Below, piece after piece: positions 1-10,599 of a DNA stretch of 64,000 nucleotides (position 1 is its first letter; each line of letters starts with the position of its first letter). Source of the DNA: Physella acuta (taxonomy: Eukaryota; Mollusca; Gastropoda; Physidae); NCBI RefSeq assembly GCF_028476545.1, contig NW_026731689.1:248001-312000 (forward strand), written 5' to 3'. Both the position numbers and the translations under genes were made by a program. The notes under the pieces are model-generated. The model saw only the letters and a program-made list of their open reading frames with translations. It was not told the DNA's origin and ran no database searches.

Positions 1-475
1 AATAATTGTGAAATTTTTAGAATTATTTGCAAAGAATATCATACGATAAAAAATAAATTGATGCATTTAAAAAATTTCACTAAAAATTCCTTTTGTACGA
101 TATTAAAATTTCTTTCTGACATGTTGTGTACTATCATGTCTACTAGAAATTTGCAAAGATAATTTGCATTGTTATCAATTAGTTTTTTTGTGTTATTTTG
201 TTTCAACTGTGCACCTACAAATTATTCACTTTGACACCATATTTCGCTACAAATGTATAAACTGGCCACAAATAAATCGAATATTGTAATGTTTAAAGTA
301 TTTTAAAGTTAATAAAACATTTTAAAAAATCATTTTTCTTTAATTTTAACATAAAATGTGTTTTTACTCCCGTAAAAGTTCTGAATGTGATATTGTCCAA
401 TGATAGAAAATTGAAATATATTTACCTATGTTTTAAATTTGAAAAAAAATCTTATTAAGAATCATTGATCTAAGC
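1..475. other. AT-rich DNA without a recognised feature
   Basis: No open frame, repeat or exon of the local gene family is seen here. The stretch ends at an 8-bp target duplication (ATCTAAGC, 468-475) that belongs to the hAT element that follows. Confidence 0.5.
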
Positions 476-2010
476 CAGTGGTTCCCAAACTTTTTCGAGT
501 GGCGACCCCCTTTTATAAAAAGTAAATGACCCGCGACCCCCAAAAAATTAAAAAAACTAAATAAGTATGGAAATTAATAAGGACTAAAATAAGATTTTTT
601 CTAGAAGACTTTCAATATGAACTACTCTTGATAACTGATTCAATACAATGAGTAAAATTGCATGCTATTTACTAAATATTCGCGGTTAAGTTATTGCTAA
701 CGCCAACCTATGATCAACATTATATGTATTTCTTAATTTTGTTTTTAATCGGACAACAGTGTTGAAATTCTATTCTCAAAAATACGTTTGGGTATGAATG
801 GTGAATACTACACAAAAAAATGCCCCGAGATTATCATGGAAAGTGATGATATTCGTTCATTTTCCCTGAAGCTTCAGGTTAAGCTTATGTTGATGTTCGA
901 ATGTATCTGCTAGGTATGATACTCTCTCCAACCACTGTATGTCGTTTTAAGTATAAAAAAGGTCTTTTTTCCTTTGCACTTCCAAGAACAATTTGATTTC
1001 AGATTTTAATTAAAAAGCACGATTCACAACAATTCGTTAGACAGCCAGTGTACTGTAGTGTAGAAAAGCAGAACCTCGTCATCTATATTAATGTCTTGCT
1101 CAGTTTTTTGAAGGTTCCAGATGTAATATAATGTACTACTTTTACTAACAATGGAGTCTTGATGAAGAGGGCATACTAGTGAATTATGCAGTGGTTAGGG
1201 AGCTATATCTTTTCTGTATTCTGAAAGCCCGATTTTGACCTAAATATAGATAGTGCAACATCCGTACAAACCCCCACAGCCGTTTAAACCCATTTTAATC
1301 ATCAAATTAAAAAAAAAACGTATTTATTTTCTCCATGCTATCTTCACAAAATAGCAACTCTTCTTTGCTATCATCTGAATGAATATAGACACAGACCAGC
1401 AACTGCGAACACGAACTCACGTCTGTTGATTTATCAACTTGTAAAGCAAACAATGGTGAACGCTTGATTTCCTTAAAAATTTGTTATTTAACATCTACGG
1501 ACATGTCTGCTGAATAGTATTATTAGGCAGAGATATTTGTTGCATTTTTACTGCACTGGAATCTCCAAGAGTTAACTTCACCATCTTCAATATGCAGCGT
1601 TTGATGAGATTTTCTCCTATTGTGTTTTTTTTTTTTTTTTTTGCTTGGCATGTTATATCGCGACTTCATTTGATGCTTGCACTAATGCTGTGTTTCCTTG
1701 GTGAAAACTTCCTGTTTGATTAAGTCTCTGACGTTTGCAACTAGCTTCATGTCGACGAAAGAACTCCATATCTTTTTTGGTGTATTCAGAATGACTTGTC
1801 TCAAATGACGTTTTAGTTTTGAAGATTTCATTAACTCGTGACTTAGAACAACTTTGTACAGTACTCATTGCTTCTTCTCTATTCCATTTCCAGTTATGTT
1901 AGTAAAGCCGAATTTCAGATATTCTTCTAAATATTTATGTTTTGTTTCTCATTACTAAGGTTTAATATACCAGTTGGCGACCCCTCAGAAAGCCAGTTTC
2001 GGAACCCGTG
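476..2010 (-). mobile_element. Degenerate hAT transposon with 8-bp TSD
   Basis: The left end CAGTGGTTCCCAAAC and the right end (reverse complement CACGGGTTCCGAAAC) form imperfect terminal inverted repeats typical of hAT elements. They are flanked by a perfect 8-bp duplication, ATCTAAGC, at 468-475 and 2011-2018. On the minus strand, 1653-1868 encodes 71 residues with EFFRRHEASCKRQRLNQTG and a run ending ALVQASNEVAI. This resembles the N-terminal part of ZBED5/SCAND3-type hAT transposases, from memory of that family. The rest of the transposase frame is not intact. Its right end lies about 240 bp upstream of gene 1's start codon. Confidence 0.85.
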
Positions 2011-2191
2011 ATCTAAGCTCTTCGACCTGAAAATAGTGGCCTGAGGCTATGGATCGTCTCTAAACCTTCCTAATCTGCAGTGATTGACGTCCGTATGCAC
2101 GATCCTGCAAATATGGATGGTATTTATCCGATTCACTTTTATTTTAATCAATATTATCAAACTCAATATTTATCTCTTCAATAGTGAAAAT

Positions 2192-2199
2192 GTATTTAA
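2192..2199 (+). promoter_or_regulatory. TATA-like box of gene 1
   Basis: TATTTAAA lies about 55 bp before the ATG of gene 1, in the short interval between the hAT element and the gene. Spacing resembles the better TATA boxes of genes 3, 4, 7 and 9, but the match is weak. Confidence 0.3.
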
Positions 2200-2252
2200 A
2201 TGCGAGTTAAAGATTCACTCGTCGAGAGAAGCTTGGTCGGATAGACTGTCAG

Positions 2253-5200
2253 ATGATGTGTTCTTGTCCGGTCTCCACGTTTCTGCTGGTGCTGTGTGTG
2301 CTCATTGTAGGTGGCTACGCTGCTACGTTGAATACAACCACCACCACGACAACCACAATCAAGACGCCAACCATAAAAACTACAACTAAGGCGCCCACAA
2401 CCAGAATAACAACTACGACAAAAGCGCGAACAACTCTGAAAACAATCTTGACCAAGGCGCCAGCTACCACGAAAACTACTATTAAAAAGACGCCGCCGAC
2501 GACTAAAACAACTACTAAGAAGACGACGGTAACTACAAAAACAACTACGAAGTTGCCTACGACATCTACCAAAACAACGACTAAGAAAGCTACTACAGCA
2601 GCAACAACGTTATCACCGTCAACAACAAAATCCTACACAACCTTCTCGGCAACGAAAACAACAAACCCAGAAAACTGTGAGGTAAGTTGTCATTTCTATT
2701 TGTGTGTTGAATACCGCTCTAAAACTCACTCTATAGGTGACCATGTGTGTTTGTGTATATATTTTTAAAAAATGATGAATAAAAACATGTCAATATTATC
2801 ATTGAGAGCTTTAGGGTCTAGATAACCCAGACCCAGACAACCCGTGTGCCCACTGTTTCTGTAGCAACGGTCGGTATGTATGTGAGTACCACTCCTGTAT
2901 AGCGCCCAGTTGTGTTGATGACGTCACCAATCCTGGAGAGTGCTGCCCATTTTGCCCGAACGGTGAGTCTGGAACTTGCAGCCACATTTTTTAGAAATAT
3001 TTTTTGTGTGCTCATCATCACACATAAACCGAAAATGTATAAACACCTCTAAAATAAAGTAAAAATACCCTTTTGGACCTAACGGCTATTAGGTCAGGTA
3101 AAGTCATATGTTTTTGTGACCACAGCATATCAAAATATGGGGTCTACGACAATTTCCCGAAAAACACTTGACCAAATACCGTTTGGCCGAAGTCCGCTAT
3201 CCCGAATGGACACTAGCCCAAATCCGGGAATTGGGCTTATCCGTGCAAGTGTCCATTCGTGCAAACGGCATTCGGGCTAGTGTTTTCGGAAAAAATTCCG
3301 GCTGTCCTATGAATGGTGTGGTCAGCACTATGGCCAGCCGCCTTTACTTTCCTTGACGTAGTCAGGCACCCAGCTGAGCTGGGTAGACTCAATGACGTCC
3401 TGAAATATCGAACAGATTTCCTGAATGTTTTGATAAATTTGTAGAACAAAAAACAAATTTTACAAATTCAATTAGGAATATGTCTGTAAGGTTCAGAAAT
3501 GAATTTGACGTCTCATTTTTTTTACTTCTTTCCCCATCGTCATACATCGTCACAAAAGCCCCAAAACCTCTCCATCACCAGGCATGTGAAATAATTCACG
3601 GACTAACACACCTGCTTTTGATTCACATCAATAACAAATGTATTGTTCTATAGTTCGTACACGCGATATTTCACTTTACACATTATAGCCATCACTGTAC
3701 CACTTTCTCCAGGCGACAACTGTCAAGTAGGTGGTCAAATTATCCCAGTGAGTCAGACTCTAATTATCCCAGGATACGGCACATGCTCGTGTGTGTATCC
3801 CAAGGACGCAGATATCCCACACCCCGTATGTGTCGCTGTCACCACCAACACGCCAACCACCACACAGACGACAACAACTACATCAGGCAACTGTGAGGTC
3901 AGTAGTGGCTAACCCACATCAAATAGTATGCATGATTTACGTTCCACTAATGATATCTGAACCACTCCTCACTAACAAGTGATAAGAAGTTACTTTGTAT
4001 CTTGTAGCTTTGCTAAATAGACATTTAGTCGCACTAAAATCTTTTGAAACAATTAGCCGAAATAACACACACACACATACACAACATACGCACACACAAT
4101 TTTCTTGAACGGTCTAAAAGAACTGTATTAATAACAAGATTGTTAGACATAGTTTAACTACTCTTTAATATTTAGAAACAATTAAAATGCGATACTAACT
4201 TCTAAATCACACGAAAGTAAACAGGCAAAGTTCCCTTTTTGAAGGAGCATGTAAAACAGAGTTCACCTGTTAGTTGATCTCCGCACATGAAGGGATAATG
4301 TGGTCAACACTATGCCCATCCGCCTTTACTTTCCTTAAAGTAAGTTAGAGATGTTCTACTGACTTAAACACCGATTCGAACTCGAGGCTGTCGGGTTAAC
4401 AGCCTAGTCTCTACGTTAAGCCATGCGGTCCAATCTAAATTTTATAGACTTGTGAAAATAAAACCCCATTTCTGCTTGATTTTATGCGCCCAACTTTATT
4501 GATAGCTCAGGAACGCAACATTTAATTAAAAAAAAGTTATATGGGGAAATACGGATACAAGATTTCATCACCATTCTAAAAACTAGTTTTTAATCAAACA
4601 GTAATTCACTTGAATATCAGACTATTTTTGCGGGGACTGGTCTTTAGATTCAAATAAAAACATAAGGAAACCCCTTGGTGATACACACTTAAAATATAAT
4701 TAGTAAAATGTCAATATGAACCTTGAGTATTTTAGGGTCTGGACAACCCGGGTCTAGCCGACCCGTGCGCTCACTGTTTCTGTGACAACGGTCGGTATGT
4801 ATGTGAGTACCACGCATGTCAGGCGCCCAACTGTGTTGATGACGTCACCAATCCTGGGGAATGCTGTGCATATTGCCCTAACGGTAAGTCTGAAACACAA
4901 CAGCCAAATTGAAAAAAAATATTTGGCTCACAATGACACACAAACCGAAAATCTTTAAACACCCATCGAATTTTTAAAAAATCCGTTTTGGACATAACGG
5001 TCAACATGTTAGGTAAAGTAGAGCTCACGTAATTTTGTGACCACTTTATATCAAGGGAGAGCATAACAGGTCTATGCCCAGCTGCCTTTATTTTCCATAA
5101 CGTATTCAGGTACCCATCAGAGCTGCGTAAACTCCGGGACGTACTACGAATTCAAAAACATTTTCTCAACGTTTTAATATAGCTGTGAAGCAAAAATATT

Positions 5201-6115
5201 TCTTTTTACATAATTCAATTTTTAAAAAGTATGTAAAGTGAAAAAATGAATGTGACGTCACCATTTTTAAAATATCTTCTTTCCCCATGGTCACACATCG
5301 TCACAAGAGCTCGAATCTCCAACACCAGGAATCTATATATATAATTCTCCTCTTCGAGCCGTTAGAAAACAAGCTGCAAACGCTCTCCCTACCTCCCCAC
5401 CCCTACATGGTTTTAGTGAGCTGTGTTCACTCTAAATGTTTACAAGCAGAGCCAACGATTTTAAACGTAGGGGGGGGGGGGGGGGGGTTATGGTCCTTAA
5501 CGAGCTACTTATAGTGTTTTAAAGAAATATTTTCAGCTTCAGCGTTGGTACTGTCGAATTCACAAATTATGAATTATTGAAAATTAGAAACAACTAAATA
5601 GCGGCGTATGTTATGCCGCGGGCCGGCTCGTGTGATATAATCTACGTTCGAACACACCAGCTTTTAAAACACATCAATAATAAATGTATCTGTTCTATAT
5701 TTTATCTAGGCGACATTTAACTTTAAACCCTTGCTACCATCCTCACCTGTACCACTTTCTCCAGGCGACAACTGTCAAGTAGGTGGTCAAATTATCCCAG
5801 TGAGTCAGACTCTAATTATCCCAGGATATGGCGCATGCTCGTGTGTCTATCCCAAGGACACAGATATCCCACACCCCGTATGTGTCGCTGTCACCACCAG
5901 CACGCCAACCACCACACAGACGACAACAACTACACCAGACAACTGTGAGGTCAGTAGTGGCTAACCCACATCGTGTGTGGTGATCTCGAGGCTTATGATC
6001 ACGGGCAGAAATTTTAACCAACTGGGGATATGTTCGATTGAAAAATCTTAGAGCTTTTACAGCTTTATTCCAAACTCACCATAACGATGGCAAAATTCTA
6101 AATAAACATATGGCC

Positions 6116-6205
<90 letters not shown>

Positions 6206-6486
6206 TATATATATATACATATATACAGTCAGTTAAATAACTATCTAATTTGTATTTAACGAGCAATATGATTAAAATTTAACATCCGAAACTACTTTTA
6301 TAGTATTGTAACTTGTAAGTCCTCGACATTTTGCCTCAGGGTATTGAAAACCCAGGGTTAGGTGACCCTTGTGCCTACTGCAACTGTTACCGTGGTGAGT
6401 ACCTGTGCGCGCATCAAAGCTGCCCAGAGCTTACCTGTGAGAGTCAGAGAACGGAACCTGGAGAGTGCTGTACACAGTGTGTTTAA
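2253..6486 (+). CDS. Gene 1: secreted Thr-rich protein with three VWC domains
   Basis: Six exons give 413 residues: 2253-2681, 2815-2962, 3713-3897, 4736-4883, 5765-5949, 6340-6486, all with GT-AG borders and matching phases (0,1,0,1,0). Exon 1 encodes a signal peptide ([20 protein letters not shown]) and about 115 residues of Thr/Lys-rich, mucin-like repeats, ending NCE, which supplies the first VWC cysteine. Exons 2, 4 and 6 are VWC exons with the PCxxCxC, C, C, C, GECCxxC pattern. Exons 3 and 5 carry a half-VWC module ([12 protein letters not shown]...TCSCVYP) and a Thr-rich linker ending in NCE. Exons 4-5 are a clear duplicate of exons 2-3. TAA follows TQCV directly. No AATAAA is seen before the element at 6768. 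Product: probably a secreted, O-glycosylated multimodular protein; ligand unknown. Confidence 0.85.
3300..3410 (-). mobile_element. SINE fragment in intron 3 of gene 1
   Basis: Read on the minus strand, this matches the body of the tRNA-derived SINE seen at 38727 and 41838 (the CATCCAGCTC / GGTACCTAACTCA / AAAGTAAAGGCGG part). The head is missing. A similar fragment sits in the duplicated intron at 5040-5150. Confidence 0.6.
4283..4436 (-). mobile_element. tRNA-derived SINE, minus strand
   Basis: The minus strand carries an A-box-like CATGGCTTAACGTAGAGAC and a B-box-like GAGTTCGAATCGG, then the same body as the other SINE copies in this window. It lies between exons 3 and 4 of gene 1. Confidence 0.65.
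5040..5150 (-). mobile_element. SINE fragment in intron 5 of gene 1
   Basis: This is a degraded minus-strand SINE body, the counterpart of the fragment at 3300-3410. Its presence in both introns shows that the SINE was there before the exon 2-3 block was duplicated. Confidence 0.5.
5332..5630 (+). mobile_element. Short non-autonomous Helitron-like element
   Basis: It starts TCTATATATATAATTCTC and ends with a GCGGC/GCCGC hairpin followed by GGGCCGGCTCG, inserted between A (5331) and T (5631) as Helitrons do. The 3' end is CTCG instead of the usual CTRR. A second copy is at 9641-9974. The paralogous intron of gene 1 (around 3583) lacks the element and reads straight across the site, so both ends are defined by an empty site. 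Confidence 0.75.
6113..6229. repeat. (TA)n microsatellite
   Basis: About 100 bp of nearly pure TA lies in the last intron of gene 1, between exons 5 and 6. Open frames across it are YIYI artefacts. Confidence 0.95.
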
Positions 6487-7172
6487 AGGTCAGCTGAGGA
6501 ATTTTTCTTTTTAAATAGTTGGACACCCTGAGTTTATAGTTTTCATTCAAATGCTTAGCGATCCATTCCGGCGCGGGGGCAAACTATCTAATTAGAGCCC
6601 CCCCCCCTCTCCCCACCACCTTCAATGTAAGCCTAAACAGTGTATAATGCAGCAATGCAACACACAGTAAGCTTTTAATTTTTTCTAGCCTCCTTTGGCG
6701 CTCCCGGGGGTTAGTGCCTGGGGCGGTCGCCCAACCCGCCCTTCCCTAGCTACGCCTCTGCTATCATTTAAGGGGGCAGTATCACCCAGAAATTTGAAAA
6801 TTGACGAAAAAATTTGCCAAAAAAAAACTATTATACATACACACATAAATCTTTTACCATAATAGTAATTAGCAAGGAGCTATAAAACAGCACATAAAAG
6901 AAAGTTAACGTATGATGCAAACATTTTTTATAAATAATTTTACCAAAAAATGTTTACTAAGTAATTTTTGGCTGCGGTTTTCCAACATTTAGGCCCTTCC
7001 TTCTGAAAATACTCTGGGAGATGCATATCAGGGTTGCCTATGTCCGGGGCTAGGAGATATCCATTGTGACAAATTTTGAAAATTTTAGAATTTTTCAAAG
7101 TCAGACCAAAATAATTGAACTTTGAAATTTCCTAAAAAATTTATCACTCAATAGAATACTATTATCCTAGTC

Positions 7173-7288
7173 CAGGGGTCGGCAACCTTTTGAGACCGAA
7201 GAGCCAAAAGTTACAATTTATAAAATTTCCCAGTTTTTAAAGAGCCGCCAACATTTTTTTTCAATAATATGATGTTTATTTAGGATTT

Positions 7289-7357
<69 letters not shown>

Positions 7358-8537
7358 ATATATATATCAATGTTTGTGTGTGTGTCTGTTTTTCTTTTAT
7401 GCATTACTACATCTTTCATCCGATCGCCATGAAACTTTGGGAAGTTGCTAATGCACATGGAAAGGTTTCTGCGAAAAAAGTTTTTCAAACTCGCAGGATT
7501 GCCCCTCCCCCCCCCCACCCCCCGGCAGCGCGCTATTCGATTCTTCTCTATATACTGTATATAAAAGTAAAGTCGATTGCGGTTTGACACCGTTCATCCG
7601 ATCGTCATGAAACCTAGTTGACTAAAACACTCCAGGGGAGGTTTGTACACACAAAAAATCATTTTAAAATTTTTATGGGCGGCGCCCGGGTGGTGTATTT
7701 TTTGTCAATACACCTTTTGGCGCCCAGGGTTCCGGAGCGGCTATGTTAGTACTTGGCATCCGTTAATCTTGCGTTCTGCATATCGGGTAAGGGGTACTAC
7801 TATATTTAGCGGCAAAACTGCAACAGGTGCAACCACCGGCGCCTCGTCGATTGCGCGATCCGAAGCGCCCCGGGCTCACCTGCGAGCGCTATGTCGCCTA
7901 CGTTCGTTTTTAAAAATAGGCTATACACTATAGACACGCGTTGATTTAGTCGCTTACTAAACGAATCAGGCTCATCCTCCTGCTTCTCTGCAGGGTGCGA
8001 TTTGGCGCCCAGGGCTATCCTGCGAGCACCAAGCGCCTATCTTGATTTTAAGGAGCACCCTACAATACGACATACGATGATTAAACCGAGCTAGGGGCCG
8101 TGCGCAGCGCCACTGCGGTAGTGTAATCCGGTTCACGAGAGCGTCACTTTCCGTCCTCGACAATTAGGCGGTGAGTGATTAATTTACACTCAAGTCTTTC
8201 ATACAGCACGCCATGGTGGTAGGCGGTAGTGTAGGTAACCAGTGCCTCGATAAATATGATCCAAACACGGGCATTGTTTACATTTAAATAACTCAGCTTT
8301 AGAAAACAAGGAAGTACATTGAAATAGGGAGTAACAAAATATTCTAATAGAATAGCGAGTGTTTATTGTTTATTTTTGTTATTATATCGTTCATTACCGA
8401 GTGTTGCAGACTAATAATTTTATAAGTTTTAAAAAATAAAATAAAACAATTATTAATAAGTGCACCGAGCTGAAGAGCCGCAACTTGAGACCAAAAGAGC
8501 CGCATGCGGCTCGCGAGCCGCAGGTTGCCGACCCCTG
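7173..8537. mobile_element. hAT element nested in the TTAA element
   Basis: The termini CAGGGGTCGGCAACCTT and AGGTTGCCGACCCCTG are classic hAT inverted repeats, flanked by a perfect 8-bp duplication TCCTAGTC (7165-7172 and 8538-8545). The GAGCCAAAAG / AGCCGCAAC sub-terminal motifs fit. There is no transposase; the inside holds a (TA)n tract at 7291-7368 and GC-rich sequence resembling the local Helitron copies. Confidence 0.9.
7540..8160 (+). mobile_element. Helitron-like fragment inside the hAT element
   Basis: This stretch resembles the Helitron copy at 60880-61911: GGCGCCCNGGG blocks, a 'gcgagcgctatg' motif, and 'gtcgcttactaaac' spaced in the same order. A TCTATATACTGTATATAAAAG start near 7548 could be its 5' end. 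No CTAG 3' end was found, so the boundaries are rough. Confidence 0.4.
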
Positions 8538-8828
8538 TCCTAGTCCATGACATAACCAATAAAGCAAGGAAGGTTTATACCAAATTTTAAGTACTTTACT
8601 TATGGTTTCGAAAAATTGTTTACAAAAAATTAAAAATGTGATAAAATATTAACAAAATAATTTTTTGACAATTTATTGCCATACATATACTTTACAATTT
8701 ATATACTGTATTATAGCAGAAGAAACGTTACTATAGCTGTAAAAATTCGACATGTGTATGTCAAATAGTTTTTTTTTGGTGATAGTTTTTGTTTCCCTCC
8801 CTTAGTCTGGGTGATACTGCCCCCTTAA

Positions 8829-9640
8829 ATTAAAACAACGTTAGATAACTCACCAAAAGTTCCAGAAACCTAAAGTACTGGACTCTATTAAAATAACTGA
8901 TACGACCTAAACATACTGTTTTATTCAACTAGTATGGACTTATTATTTTCAGGTTTGTATCTATATCCAGTGCCCGTAGGTCATTTGATCATCTGACAAC
9001 AAGCTAGAGGCTGTCTTTATACTTATAGTACTAGCTGTACAGTAGCCTACAGTACTCTACAACCTCTTGTGTAGGATTTAAAGTGAAACATCTATCATGA
9101 GTGGACCTTATCTTATTAAAGACAAATCTTCTTTTACATGGTGTTAAAATATTTATTTGAAGTATGTTTTAATTTGTTTAAAGTTTTTGTCTTTTAAAGT
9201 AGATATGAGATCCGGTGTAGTGTTTAAGTAACGACATCCATTTGTTTTATGAAAATCAGAATTTTTAAAAAATGTAAATTAATTGTAATTAATATTTCCG
9301 CTTTAAAATTAAATGTCTGCAGAATCGTACAGTTTCTACTGAGTTTAAGAAAGCACAATTAAAATTAAGCCAATGTGTAGTTAAGATAGTAAATAGTTTT
9401 TGATGACATTTAACTGCCAAATCTAAGATTGCAGGTGTAAAAATGCGGGTTTCGTGTTCTAAAGAAACGTTGCATAAAATAAACAATTGATCAGATTTTA
9501 TTCGAATGGTTGTCTGACCAATTTATAGAAGTCTATACTTTTTATTATTTTAGTTGATTTAACTCTGCATATTTCAATTTATTTTATAATGCAGTTTTAC
9601 AATGCTTCAATTCTTATACCTAGTAAAACGAATCACAATA
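8829..9640. other. Intergenic DNA, nothing recognised
   Basis: This is AT-rich sequence between the TTAA element and the second short Helitron. Minus-strand frames here are short and unlike any family I know. Confidence 0.5.
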
Positions 9641-9974
9641 TCTATATATATAATTCTCTTCTGGGAGCCGCTAGAAAACAAGCTGCAAACGCGCCTAGAA
9701 AACAAGCTGTAAACGCGCTCCCTACCTCCCCACCCCTACATGGTTTTAGTGAGCTGTGTTCACTCTAAATGTTTACAAGCAGAGCCAACGATTTTAAACA
9801 TAGGGGGGGGGGGGAAGGAGGGGGGTTACGGTCCTTAACGAGCTACTTATAGTGTTTTATAGAAATATTTTCAGTGGCAGCGTTGGTACTGTCGAATTCA
9901 CAAATTATGAATTACTGAAAAGTAGAAAATAAAACAACTAAATAGCGGCGTATGTTATGCCGCGGGCCGGCTCG
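9641..9974 (+). mobile_element. Second copy of the short Helitron-like element
   Basis: It has the same TCTATATATATAATTCTC start, the same internal sequence with a poly-G run, and the same GCGGC...GCCGC hairpin and CTCG end as 5332-5630, again between A (9640) and T (9975). It carries a small internal duplication near its 5' end (AGAAAACAAGCTG twice). Confidence 0.75.
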
Positions 9975-10599
9975 TTATTATTAAAATTTTAAAATATATA
10001 TTCTTTTACATGTAACTTTTTTATATTAGCAGTTGCTTTACCTGAAAGTTGAGATTCCATTTATCAACTTCAGTGTTTTAGAGAATATAAATATTGTATA
10101 ACACAATTCTTTGTATAATGCTGTTTATCAATATAAATAGTGTCTGATACAGTTCGAGTTGCATTCCAAATGTTCTTTAAAAAAAATTCTCTATAAACAA
10201 GAATTAGAGTAAAAAGGTAGTACATTTGGAGGTCTCGCTGTAGATATGAAGAAAACGACAAAATAATTGGGACAAGATTCTTATAACTTTTGATTTGGTC
10301 AACTGAAGACCTCACTGGCATGCCTGAATAAAAGAAAATATCTGATATAAATAAATCACGGAGTGTTAAACGCTAATGTTGACAACATCTTGAGATTAAC
10401 TTAAAAATAAATTAGATATCAGGCGCATCTTTTGTGCGAGCCACATGCGTAATCTGTCTCTAACAACCCCACACCGACATATCAGAAGATTGAAGTCTCA
10501 AAGCCGAGAAAATTCAATAAGTAATTCACATCTTTCGATTAGCGCACTGTTTTTACAAGACGTTCAGACGCTGGTGGATTTACTCAGTGAAGAGAGCAC
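9975..10599. other. Upstream region of gene 2
   Basis: No TATA box, repeat or exon is recognised. The transcription start of gene 2 cannot be placed from the sequence. Confidence 0.4.

Larger units (their letters stand above)
6768..8828. mobile_element. TTAA-flanked TIR element carrying a nested hAT
   Basis: The ends GGGGGCAGTATCACCCAGA (left, 6772) and its reverse complement (right, to 8824) form an 18-19 bp inverted repeat. Both sides are flanked by TTAA (6768-6771 and 8825-8828). The TTAA duplication suggests the piggyBac superfamily, but no transposase is seen, so it is non-autonomous. About 1.38 kb of its length is the hAT insertion described separately, so the element itself is about 0.7 kb. 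It lies downstream of gene 1. Confidence 0.7.

Noticed and set aside
2084-2389. 101-residue frame overlapping gene 1 exon 1
   Set aside because: It begins at a non-ATG codon and overlaps the signal-peptide exon in another frame; no splice or domain support.
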